Of a stretch of DNA of 64,000 nucleotides, positions 35,603-45,426 are shown one piece after another. Under the pieces are notes generated by a model that saw only the letters and a list, made by a program, of their open reading frames with translations, was not told the DNA's origin and did not search any database. A program made the position numbers and the translations under genes. Source of the DNA: Culex pipiens pallens (taxonomy: Eukaryota > Arthropoda > Insecta > Diptera > Culicidae). The stretch is taken from positions 96,156,278-96,220,277 of the forward strand of contig NC_068937.1 of the NCBI RefSeq assembly GCF_016801865.2. Direction: 5' to 3'. Position 1 is the first letter of the stretch. The number at the start of each line of letters is the position of its first letter.

Positions 35603-36354
35603 AAAATAAAAGAAAAAAACCCCAATGTTATTACATATTTGGAAAGATAATTGATTTTCCTACAAAGAAATATCACGCAGAATGAACCATATAGTACCTG
35701 TGCATCCCCTGAAATAAAAATGTAGCGTGACGGGACAACATCGTAAAACTGGACTTTTAAAAGGCACACTACCAAAATCGCTACAGTTTTGCCAGTTTGA
35801 TTTTTTAAAACTTTTGCTCTTCTACACATTATCACAAAGTAAAACACGAATCTTTTGCTCCTTGAACTGAACGAATTGGTTGAAATTTGAGTTTTTGCCA
35901 GCCATTTCTTTGCGTGACGGGACAACGAAAGGAGCAGATTTATGAAAAAACTCCTCTCTTATTCAATGGCTTGCAGACCATATTTGGTCAATATTTTTGG
36001 CTTTTGAGGTAAGAAAACGCATTTAAAGCACATTGCAATTATTGGATCATAATAAAAATGAAATCTTTCATATAAAAATCATATTGAAAATTGAAAAAAG
36101 TGACATTTTGGGTTAGCTTCGCTAAGAATCGGTCAATATTAAATTCCCGAGAATCTTAACTTTTATCATCCTTAATTTAAAGAAAATGTTTTTTAAGCAG
36201 AAATGAAATCAATATTTCAACGAAAATCTTAAGTATTTTTTCTTTAATTTTGACTTAACAAGTTTTACCCACTTAAAATGTTAAATATTAGAAGAAGATC
36301 ATTCTAAAGATCTGTGGTCCAAATTTGATCACAGTTTTGTTAAAAACAATTCGG
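35603..36354. other. AT-rich spacer with a repeated GTGACGGGACAAC word
   Basis: gcgtgacgggacaac occurs at 35726 and 35912 in the same orientation, 186 bp apart, suggesting an unresolved repeat. A 119-codon minus frame (35566-35925) overlies it and is not supported as coding. Confidence 0.45.
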
Positions 36355-36825
36355 AAACAAATCCAAAAATCCATTTTCAACCAATTTTTGATCTCTTAAA
36401 AGCATTGAAAAGAATAACTTCTTAAATTTTCGAAAATTTCAGGGTTGAAAGGTCAACTTTGACTGTGGTTTTCACTAACATTTCCTATTTTTTAAGTAAA
36501 AAAAGTATGCAGTAATTTTTTTAGTGTCCCAGATTATGCATCTACGCATTTATATACAGTTTAAATGATAATGGTGACATTCAAGAGTAGAAAATGTGAA
36601 AAACAAGCATAAAATTTAAAAAGTGGCTGTATAATGTATAATAATGAAAAAATTTGAAAGGCAAAATGTAATGAGAGGAGGTGGTAAAAAAGGCCAAATA
36701 CTACCAAAAAGATAGTAAAACTAAACAAGATAAAGGCAATTAAAAAAAACTAAAAAAAAAACAAAAAGAAAACATAAAACAAGAGATGTAAAATTTTCGT
36801 AGAGCAAAAATTGCTCAAAAGAGGG
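36355..36825. mobile_element. Diverged internal copy of the piggyBac-like MITE
   Basis: Aligns with the interior of 23587-24199: ccaaaaatccattttcaacc, gtcaactttgactgtg, a tatgcagtaattttt block, ggaggtggta and the aattgctcaaaa block near the end. Neither the ccctctac ends nor TTAA flanks are visible, so it is a decayed fragment. Confidence 0.75.
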
Positions 36826-37499
36826 GCAAAGTAAAAAAAATTTGAAATATTAGGTTTTTGGTTATCTAAAAAAATGTAAAGTATTTTCAAATGCCGAAAT
36901 GAAAAAAAAAGAAATGAAAATTAGACATAGGTATTTGGCCGTTGCAAATATTTTTCAAAGTTTATGTCGCTCCCCCCCCCCCCCTTCAAAACTGGTTCGA
37001 AAAATCAGGGGGCAAATTTTTTTTTTCTAATCTAATCTAATCTAATCAGACCCTAGCGCAGCCAATCTTTCGAAGGGATCCTGGAGAGTGCCTTAGGTTA
37101 GATGACGCCTAGCACTCTTCTTGTCATTTATTAACATTTGTAGTGCGCCATTGCATTGAATGCATTGAAACATCACAAGCGTTAAAGCGGCCAGGCCTAC
37201 TGCGTAAAGCCGTATCGCAGAGATGACTCGTAATTGGGTTGAGTTTGAGCACAGAGTGTTCGAACAACAACACAATTCTGAATCGACAGGGGAGGAAGAA
37301 GCGTGGGGACACACCACCATACGCTCCGAGATTTGGTTGTATTCGTTGGGAGCACCATGCTAAGAAGGTTTGGTACTCCGGGACCCTCTGGGATGGGACA
37401 TTGTATTTCCACGAATGCCCTGGACACTATTTGCCGTGGTTATAGCGCCACAACTCGCTCTCTGTAACAGTATTCTTAATTCCAGTTCAAGTTCACCAA

Positions 37500-37571
37500 G
37501 TCGTCAGGGCCTAGTGGTTAGCATTTTTGCTTACCAATCCAAAGGACGGGGGATCGAACCTCGCCTCGAGC
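37500..37571 (+). other. tRNA-like module inside SINE (plus orientation)
   Basis: Same module as 33653-33724: A box-like gggcctagtggttagca and B box ggatcgaacc. It faces the minus-strand head. Confidence 0.6.
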
Positions 37572-37632
37572 GACTTTGATTTTTCGTTCATATTCATCAT
37601 TTCAAATTTATGTGTTCTTAACTTTCTCGTTG

Positions 37633-37707
37633 GGAGCAGATGGGAATCGAACCCAGAACCATTCGCTTACAAAGCGAACACCGTAACCAGTCAGCCACGG
37701 CCGCTCC
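37633..37707 (-). other. tRNA-Thr(TGT)-like SINE head, second copy
   Basis: The minus strand preserves the acceptor pairing ggagcgg/ctgctcc and the stem-loop ttcgctttgtaagcgaa. It differs from 33788-33862 at a few positions only (gggttcgattccc here, a better T arm). Confidence 0.68.
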
Positions 37708-37732
37708 CCTCAGTAGGCAAATTTTTTTTTTC

Positions 37733-39731
37733 AAAAAAAAATTGAAAATTTCAATGGAAATGTAGTTTAATCAACTGAGAACAATCTTGAATGCGTTTTT
37801 TTGCCTTGAAATTCATATTTAGCTTGTTTGGGCTCGTTTAAAAATATTTTGAACTTTTATAAAATTACAATGTACAGCACTGTAACAATTTTTTTTTCGC
37901 GCAAAAATAAAATTTTCGTCAATACTTAGAAACTTTGGAAATTTATGATTGCTAAACACCTGGAAAGGTGTATAATGTATTTTAAAACATTTTTTTCGCA
38001 AATATCAAACTTGAGATAGATTTGTCTTGAAAACGTCAACAAATTTTGTTTAATAAAATCAAAAAAATATTATAGGTCCTTATTTTTTGGTTTGGTGATC
38101 AAAATCAATTTTGAGTATCCTCCATGCGACCCGGGTCCCAACTGACCGCTCTCTTCTAAGAACAATAAAAGAAAGGGAAAGCTGCCCTAAACATTGGTCA
38201 GCGCCGGGGTCCTCGGTTCTCTTTCACGCAATCACGTGCGCCGGCCACAATCGCCCACGTCATTGCGGAATGCGCCCCCTTCAAGCCCGCAAACCTCCGA
38301 ATCGAGGCAAATCACGTCCAGGCAATTCGCAACCGTTTCGCATTCGTACGTACGCTGGGCGACTTGCTAGTTTGACACACGGTTGCTTTTGGGTTTGCTC
38401 GGAACGAGTTCGAATCAAAAAGTGTCCAACTAGTAGGCTTGACAGTGGTCGTTGAACTGGCGCAGCAGCACAATCCTAATTCCGCACCGGAGCCTACTTT
38501 GTGTGTCGAGAGGGGGGCAGAGCCCCAGTCAACGTCAGTTTAGTTCGACTGTGGGCCGCCAGATAGCGCCACGTACGCGTGCCTTTTTTTCAGCAAGCAG
38601 AAATTGATTTGACAGGCTGGTGCGTGCCCCCTTTATGCGTGTGTGTGTTCAACAATAAATATTAGTTTTTGGGAATCCACTAGAGAGAGACGGGGAAAAT
38701 CACTGACAGCTCGGAACGGTTATAGTTTTGGGCTCGACAGGCGGCCAGGAGGACGTGTTATTGTTTACGTTCGCCAGTCAGTCAGTTTGGGAAGGGGGGA
38801 AAGGGAGGATCTCGAAAAACAATCGCCCACGTGTCGGAAACGATTGTCGTTCAATGAAAATTGATTGTTTTGGGGTTCACATGTACGCACACATCACACA
38901 ACAAATCGAACCTTGGTTGGCGTTTTTGGAAATTGGGGTAGTTCTAGTGCTGGGACGTGACTTGTCTAGGGCGGGCAGAGAGCTATGCTACACCTTAATT
39001 TAGGCACGAATTTAAGATGATGTGGGATTCTAAGGGTCTTCCAATTCTATATTTGGTTATTTTGTTGTTTCAAAACATACTAAAATATAAAAATCTTTGA
39101 GATGAAAAACGAAACGCAAAAGTTGGAAATATTAAACAAGTTTTAAATTAACTTAACCGTTTCGTTTGTATACTTTACCCCCTCAAAATTCCTCAAAGTT
39201 CTCTTAAGCTTATCGCACTTTCAACGACTTTCGCGTTCAATGAACCGTAACCTGAGCCAACTACCGGACTCAACTTGCTCCTCCGACTCCTCCGGCAATA
39301 CTACTGCATCGCAATGCAGTGTGGCCAGGGGGATTAGATCGTAAATTGGCGCATTATCCTACGCATCACCGTCCAAAACCGTAAACTTTCTGGGTGGCGG
39401 TGGAAAATCCAGAACTTTACGACGCAAACGACTGCAATGGTGATTTTGCATATAAATACGATGCACAGAAGTCAGACACTGGCCGTACAGCATATCTTGC
39501 TTAGCCGGCAACAATAAACTTAATCACAATCCACAAACCACAGAGAGTGATTTGTACTGCGGCTGTGGGCACTGACAGGTCGGTTGAAGATGCGCCCCAG
39601 AGGAGCGCTCGTCCTGGAGAGCTTACGAAGTTGTGCAAACAAGTGAATATCTCTTTCTGTATGTAAAATAAAATAACGTCATTTAGCAAGTTCAAGGTCT
39701 TTCGAAGTACATCCGAGCAGTTAGCGGCAGC
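37733..39731. other. Low-copy DNA, GC-rich at 38110-39000
   Basis: Bases 38110-38900 are GC-rich, low-copy and contain no known repeat. Bases 39180-39730 are similar. Open frames up to 114 codons (38111-38455) carry no motif. There is no convincing exon or splice pattern. Confidence 0.4.
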
Positions 39732-39739
39732 ATAGTCCG

Positions 39740-42700
39740 TAGTGTGGTTCAGGCCCCCTTGGAAATGCAAAAAGTGGTCAAAGACCGTTGCATTGTTGAT
39801 TAAATTATTGTTCTATGTCCACTAAAGCTCCCCTGAAATTTTCAGCCAATTTGGTTCAGGTTTGGTCACAGCTCTGGGACATTTAAGTTTGCATGGGATT
39901 TTCAACGTTTTACTACGGGAAAAAATCTTTTTTTAGTTTTTACTGCCTCAACAATCAGTTACCCATTCAAGTAATTAGAACTAATAAAATTTATGTAGAT
40001 TATTGTATGGGGAACAACTTTTCAGAACATCACAGGTTGATCCGAGTAAATCTGGCTTAATTATAAGTGGTTTAAGCTATGGTGTCGTAATTGTTTTTTG
40101 CAAAGGGCCAACACTGGCAATTTTTTTTCCTAATTTTCATCTAGGCGCTCACTACGATTTGTTTTTCATAGCTTGACAACTTTTTTGTTGTTGCTGTCAA
40201 ACAATTTTTTCAACTGCAAATGGAAAGGTCTTTTTTCAAGTCATCCGTACAATTTGACCAGATTTTCTCGTTTTAGGTTCCGCAGTGTCCAGCGAGGAGT
40301 GGAAATTTTAGTCTTACTCCAGTTTGTGCAACGATCCAATTCAAAAAAATAGCCCGACGTCTCCGGAGTTCTAAATGCCCATGTGTCGTTGATGGTCAAA
40401 CACACCAAGGGTCAAAACCACATCACGTTCAAACGGAATCATCATCATCAAGAACTAAGATGTGGAATGTAAAGCAGCTCAATTCAGTTAAAAGATCGCT
40501 AGCAAAAATGTTGAACCGAGTGTTGATTTGAACATTAAATTTATTCCAAATCCTGCTATCTATCGCATTTGTGACTAAAGACTTGCGCGGCCTCATTACA
40601 TGCTACCAGGCAAGGGCACCGAAGCATAAAACTCAGTGAGGGTTGGGGGAGGTCCGAATGACTCCCAATTTCTCTCAAGGGTCGGCATGCGCTCATGCTC
40701 ACGAGGCAGGAAAACACAATGTGTCGCTTCAAGATAAACTCCTCGGTTTATTCTCTGACTTCACTTTATTACACCGGCTTCCTCTTCTACCTGACCTTCT
40801 ATCCTTTCCCACTATCCCACTTCCTTACAGGTTACCTCCTACCTCGACCTGATTCTTTCCGGATACCGTGGGTGGATCTTCTACTAATGTGAGGCCCATC
40901 AGCTTCACCTGCCGCTGTTCTGCTTCCGGATCTCTGGAACCGACCCCTGGCCGATTCGTTCTGCTGCTTGCTGGCCTGGGGTTGGACGGTGAACTCGACG
41001 GCGTCCCGGCGTCGTTGTGGTTGCTGCTGCAGTCTTCGCTGTCCCCTTCGTGTGTCTGTCCCTCGCGCCCTCGAGTATGGTGATGGACTTGAGCCTCCAC
41101 GTCACTGAAGTTCCGTGGGAATTGCCCGGTTTCCGGCGCTGGGTTTGAGTCGTGGGACAGGTCTTCCGGAACCAGATGGTTCTCTGTGTGGTTTGTGGTT
41201 CGGGGGGTTCCAAAATGGAGGACGCAGACGATCTAGCGATATCGGCTAGTCGCAGCTCGTCGATACCGCAATTGACGACGGTAGACGGTGACGCTCGCGA
41301 TCACGGATGTTGGCTGGAACCACGACCGAACCGGGGGAACTTTAGTCCTAGACTAAGGGGTTCTGTGGATGAGATGAGGGGGGGGGGATTGTAATGGCGG
41401 TCCTCTCTGGTCTGGTCACTCGCGGTACTTATCAGGGTTGTTGGAGGGTTCGCGGGGAATTACCTGGAGTTCTTGGAGTTCTCGCTTCTCCCAGTCTCCT
41501 CTGTCCTCCGTGCAGTCCTTTGACCGCTTCCTGGCACTGGCACTTCACAACACTCCGTCGAGCTGTAGTCGAAGCTACGACGGCTTTCGCGACTTGTCGC
41601 ACTTCAATACACCGGGTAAATGGCCGATGAAAACCCGGGCCTCATCCCGCAAACCTCTGATCCGGCGAATCCTGGAAAACCCGCCCATCATCATCATCAG
41701 TTTCGCCACCCCCAATGGCTGGAGACACTGGAGACATAAACCGACTCGTCTTACTATCCACGAATACACGCACTCTCCTGCCTCTGTGTCACCGAAATTC
41801 TCCCACAACACACCCACTGATTACACATTCGAGAACCATCTCTATAATTAAAATCACATGAAATTAGGCATTTTAACATTCTCTTCCTAGAGTTTCCTAG
41901 TATGTGGTATGGCGATTGTCCACGATCCACAAAAAAAAAGTTTTTGTTGTATGGGATATTGTCCACGAGGAGGGGGGAGTGTGCACGATTGATGAAGAAA
42001 ATACAAATTTTATATAATCTGTGGGTCACATCCATTGATGGCGGCGGCCAACGGGAAAATTTATCAGATTCATTAATCGCAGTCCGCACAAATAAAACAG
42101 GTTGGTTACTTTTAACTAAGGCGATATATTGAGGATTAATAAATGCCTGTGCAGAATATTTATAAATATTGTAGAAGGTTTCTAAAAATCGATAATAATT
42201 GCTCAAACGTACGTATCTGTTCCCTATTGCGACTTCTTGGCCTTTCACTGAAGACTCTCGTAATAATAATCATAGAACTATTGAGTTATTGGTAATTATT
42301 AAGAAGAAATAAAAATATTCCTACCAATTCTAACTACATTATTTTTTTCAAGAGGCTGTACTAGTTGTACATGAATAAGGTTTGTTTCGTCTGGTGAAAC
42401 CTTAATTAGATATATTAACTTGTAAAATCAACTAGTTATAAATTCTTAGATTTTACTGTTTGATGCAATTTTTGAAATATCTCAGAAATATTGAACTAAT
42501 TTAAACTACTGTCTGTGCAGCGAAGAGTTGCGTATGGTTCCTGCTGCTTTTGAGAAACTTTGATAGATAACTTGCAAGTTTGCACTTAGGCCAACCAAGA
42601 TGCGTCGATGTCGTAGTGCCTGGTCAAGTGGCGCGTTAAGTGCTTTGGCACGTAACATAATTATTTGAATCCCATGCTACAAACCACTATAATACCATTA

Positions 42701-43567
42701 GGAACGGTTTGGCACACTTAATCAGCACGTTTCGCTGGCGTTTAATTCCTCTCCTCCTGGATCATACAATTATTTATTCCTCTACTTCTGCATATCTCGG
42801 AGACAAAGTTAAAGTTAATCCGAATTTTATTTTGCCAGATTTTTCAACAACATTTCTTTAATGCTTCAGGTAATAAAATTCCATGCCAGAGCTCCTTCAT
42901 TTGCGATCTCTATGTAGGAATTCCATTGTTGCCATTCCGTTCCGCATGGTCATCGGCATTTTGAACTCCGGGGACGCCGGATTTTTTTTTATTAGACTGT
43001 AATTTCCACTCCTCGCTGGACACTGCGGAACCTAAAACGAGAAAATCTGGTCAAATTGTACGGATGACTTGAAAAAAGACCTTTCCATTTGCAGTTGAAA
43101 AAATTGTTTGACAGCAACAACAAAAAAGTTGTCAAGCTATGAAAAACAAATCGTAGTGAGCGCCTAGATGAAAATTAGGAAAAAAATTGCCAGTGTTGGC
43201 CCTTTGCAAAAAACAATTACGACACCATAGCTTAAACCACTTATAATTAAGCCAGATTTACTCGGATCAACCTGTGATGTTCTGAAAAGTTGTTCCCCAT
43301 ACAATAATCTACATAAATTTTATTAGTTCTAATTACTTGAAAGGGTAACTGATTGTTGAGGCAGTAAAAACTAAAAAAAGATTTTTTCCCGTAGTAAAAC
43401 GTTGAAAATCCCATGCAAACTTAAATGTCCCAGAGCTGTGACCAAACCTGAACCAAATTGGCTGAAAATTTCAGGGGAGCTTTAGTGGACATAGAACAAT
43501 AATTTAATCAACAATGCAACGGTCTTTGACCACTTTTTGCATTTCCAAGGGGGCCTGAACCACACTA
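39740..43567. mobile_element. hAT-like foldback with 569-bp arms and 2.7-kb cargo
   Basis: The 8-bp direct repeat atagtccg lies at 39732-39739 and 43568-43575. The ends are tagtgtggttcaggccccc in inverted orientation, fitting the hAT terminal consensus YARNG. Arms 39740-40308 and 43003-43567 are almost identical, from the termini to ttccgcagtgtccagcgagg. An 8-bp duplication plus this end motif is the hAT superfamily signature. The interior has no recognisable hAT transposase, so it is non-autonomous. Arms this long are unusual for hAT. Confidence 0.88.
40311..43002. other. Internal cargo of the hAT-like element
   Basis: Bases 40620-41830 are GC-rich, unlike the AT-rich arms. On the minus strand an open stretch from about 41235 to 40825 encodes a Ser/Pro/Asn-rich, low-complexity sequence with HTRGREGQTHEG and ends EVGGNL. 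AATAAA words follow about 40-70 bases downstream (40770-40800). Further upstream on that strand (about 41450) is a purine-rich stretch with a possible splice donor, cagGTAATT. Captured gene fragment, LTR-element remnant or chance cannot be separated. A fragment at 41900-41990 resembles the core of the MITE 50552-50723. Confidence 0.5.
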
Positions 43568-43575
43568 ATAGTCCG

Positions 43576-43924
43576 TGACTTCCAGAAGACCCAGGCCAGA
43601 GATATCACTTGGAGTTGCTGCCGCTGCCATTGGCCGGTTGATGATCGCTTAGTTAGACTATCCATTAGCGGGAGCCTCGTGTGTGTGTGTGCATAACATG
43701 TGCTGTGAAGTCGGTGGACCCCGCGGAGCTAGCGCTAGCGGTGATGATGGTGATCATTATCATAATGGCACTTTTATTAATCGCTAATAATCGCAGAAAT
43801 TGCCGGACGAGCAGAGCGACGTGACGCGGCACATGAGTACGGTTGACTATTGCAGGTACTAGTCGTTGGGTAGGCTTGAAATTCAGTTAGAATTTTGAGT
43901 TTTGGAAATAACAGAACTGTTGGA
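43576..43924. other. Low-copy spacer
   Basis: GC-balanced, ordinary sequence with short TG and TGATGG runs. No gene seen. Confidence 0.4.
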
Positions 43925-44572
43925 CAGAACAACAGAACAACAGAACAACAGAACAACAGAACAACAGAACAACAGAACAACAGAACAACAGAACAACCGA
44001 ACAACAGAACAACAGAACAACAGAACAACAGAACAACAGAACAACAGAACAACAGAACAACAGAACAACAGAACACCAGAACAACAGAACAACAGAACAA
44101 CAGAACAACAGAACAACAGAACAACAGAACAACAGAACAACAGAACAACAGAACAACAGAACAACAGAACAACAGAACAACAGAACAACAGAAACAGAAC
44201 AACGGAAAGACAGAACAAATGAACACTAGTACAACAGAACAACTGTTGTTCTGTTGATTTGTTGTTCCGACGTTCTGTTGTTCCGTTGTACTGTTGTTCT
44301 GTCGAAATGTTGTTCTGTTGTTCCATTGTTCTGTTGTTCCATTGCTCGGTTGTTCCATTGTACTGCTGTTCTGTCGTCATGTTGTTCCGTTGCCCTGTTG
44401 TTCTGTTGTTCTGTTGTTCTGTTGTTCTGTTGTTCTGTTGTTCTGTTGTTCTGTTGTTCTGTTGTTCTGTTGTTCTGTTGTTCTGTTGTTCTGTTGTTCT
44501 GTTGTTCTGATTGTCTGTTGTTCTGTTGTTCTGTTGTTCCGTTGTTCTGCTGTTCTGTTGTTTTTTTGTGTT
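43925..44572. repeat. Inverted (CAACAGAA)n / (TTCTGTTG)n array
   Basis: About 35 units of the 8-bp motif caacagaa (43925-44205) are followed, across a roughly 35-bp imperfect spacer, by about 40 units of the complement (44237-44572). The units nearest the axis on the right side are the most variable. Because 8 is not divisible by 3 and the motif has no stop in any frame, long open frames (up to 193 codons, NNRTTEQQ- or CCSVVLLF-type) occur in several frames. They are artefacts. Confidence 0.95.
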
Positions 44573-45161
44573 GTTGTTCTGTAGTTAAGCTGTTCTGTTT
44601 TTTTTTGTTTTCGATTAAGAAGTTAAGATGTCCAATGCTCTCATAAATCAATCTGAAACTTAAAACAAGCAATCATCACTGATTTATTACTAGAACAATT
44701 CACATGCAAACGTTTCAAACCATTTAGCACCTTTACAAAACCACCTTTCTTACCACAAACAAGACACAACTCGCCCAAGTAAAAGGAGGCTAATGGCAGT
44801 TTTCCTATAGTTCCAAGTTCGGAATAGTAACGAAATGGAACCCGCTCAGCTCCCAGTAAGGTACCTCAAGATTTATGACTTGCACAGGTTTCTCCGCCGC
44901 GCAAACAGCAGGTACGTGAGATGGTGATTTAAGTATAATTTTATTGCCAAAAGAATGCGGCGGTGGATAAGAGAAAAAAAAAGTGAGAATGGGGTCAGCC
45001 ACTTTTCGAATGTCTGAATGGCAATTGTTAGATGTTTTGCCCGGTTTGTTTGTGTTTGCTTGCGATCTAATGGGACGCTGGAGGTGTGAAATCAATATCT
45101 TGTGAATAAAGAAGAGAATCGTGGGAGTTTCCGCTATTAGTGAAACTAATGATTGCCAACA
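44573..45161. other. Low-copy spacer
   Basis: Sequence between the microsatellite palindrome and the LINE target site. No repeat or gene recognised. Confidence 0.4.
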
Positions 45162-45174
45162 GATAATTTCAAAT

Positions 45175-45426
45175 TCAATTCAATTCAATTCAGTTTATTT
45201 TTCAGGTTTAGCTTTGAACATCAAGTTAGTTTAAGATCTAAATAGAGTTTTGGAGGATCCTTGCAGCTATGTCTAATAGTCATGTATCTTTAGATGCCAT
45301 TAATTTTATGTTACAAAGTAAGCTTTCAACAGGAAAACACATCAAACAAAAAACCTGTTTCTCTTGCTGATAGAAGGGGGATAGTTAGAGGAAAATTGGG
45401 GTTTCTTACAAACTAGATCACAGAGA
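45175..45426 (-). other. LINE 3' UTR with poly(A) signal and TTGAA tail
   Basis: After the ORF2 stop the minus strand reads ctgtgatctagtttg, includes gctgcaaggatcctccaaaac, and ends AATAAA (complement of 45194-45199) followed by a short (TTGAA)n tail. The gatctag and ctccaaa blocks are shared with the 3' UTRs at 29717-29960 and 16687-16895. Confidence 0.85.

Larger units (their letters stand above)
37028..37715 (-). mobile_element. Long tRNA-derived SINE with GATTA tail (subtype 2), 17-bp duplication
   Basis: The perfect direct repeats ggcaaattttttttttc at 37011-37027 and 37716-37732 bound a 688-bp insertion. On the minus strand it begins with the tRNA-like head (37707-37633), passes the opposing tRNA-like module (37500-37571), then a unique body and ends in agggtctgattagattagat. 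A duplication of this length with an oligo-repeat tail indicates target-primed insertion by a LINE partner. The body has open frames of 68-76 codons in several phases, none convincing. Confidence 0.87.

Noticed and set aside
38520..38580. Core promoter with an arthropod initiator (gtcagttta)
   Set aside because: A TCAGT word alone is too common; no TATA box or matching downstream element at the expected distance, and no gene follows.
40640..41400. Solo LTR or LTR-retrotransposon end on the minus strand
   Set aside because: The open frame followed by AATAAA words is suggestive, but I could not find TG...CA ends, a primer-binding site or a polypurine tract.
41754..42248. 164-codon minus-strand open frame in the hAT cargo
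   Set aside because: It runs across MITE-like sequence near 41900-41990 and has no recognisable motif or codon pattern.
43777..44672. Long open frames encoding NNRTTEQQ or CCSVVLLF repeats
   Set aside because: Produced by an 8-bp microsatellite without stops in any frame; several frames on both strands are open at once.
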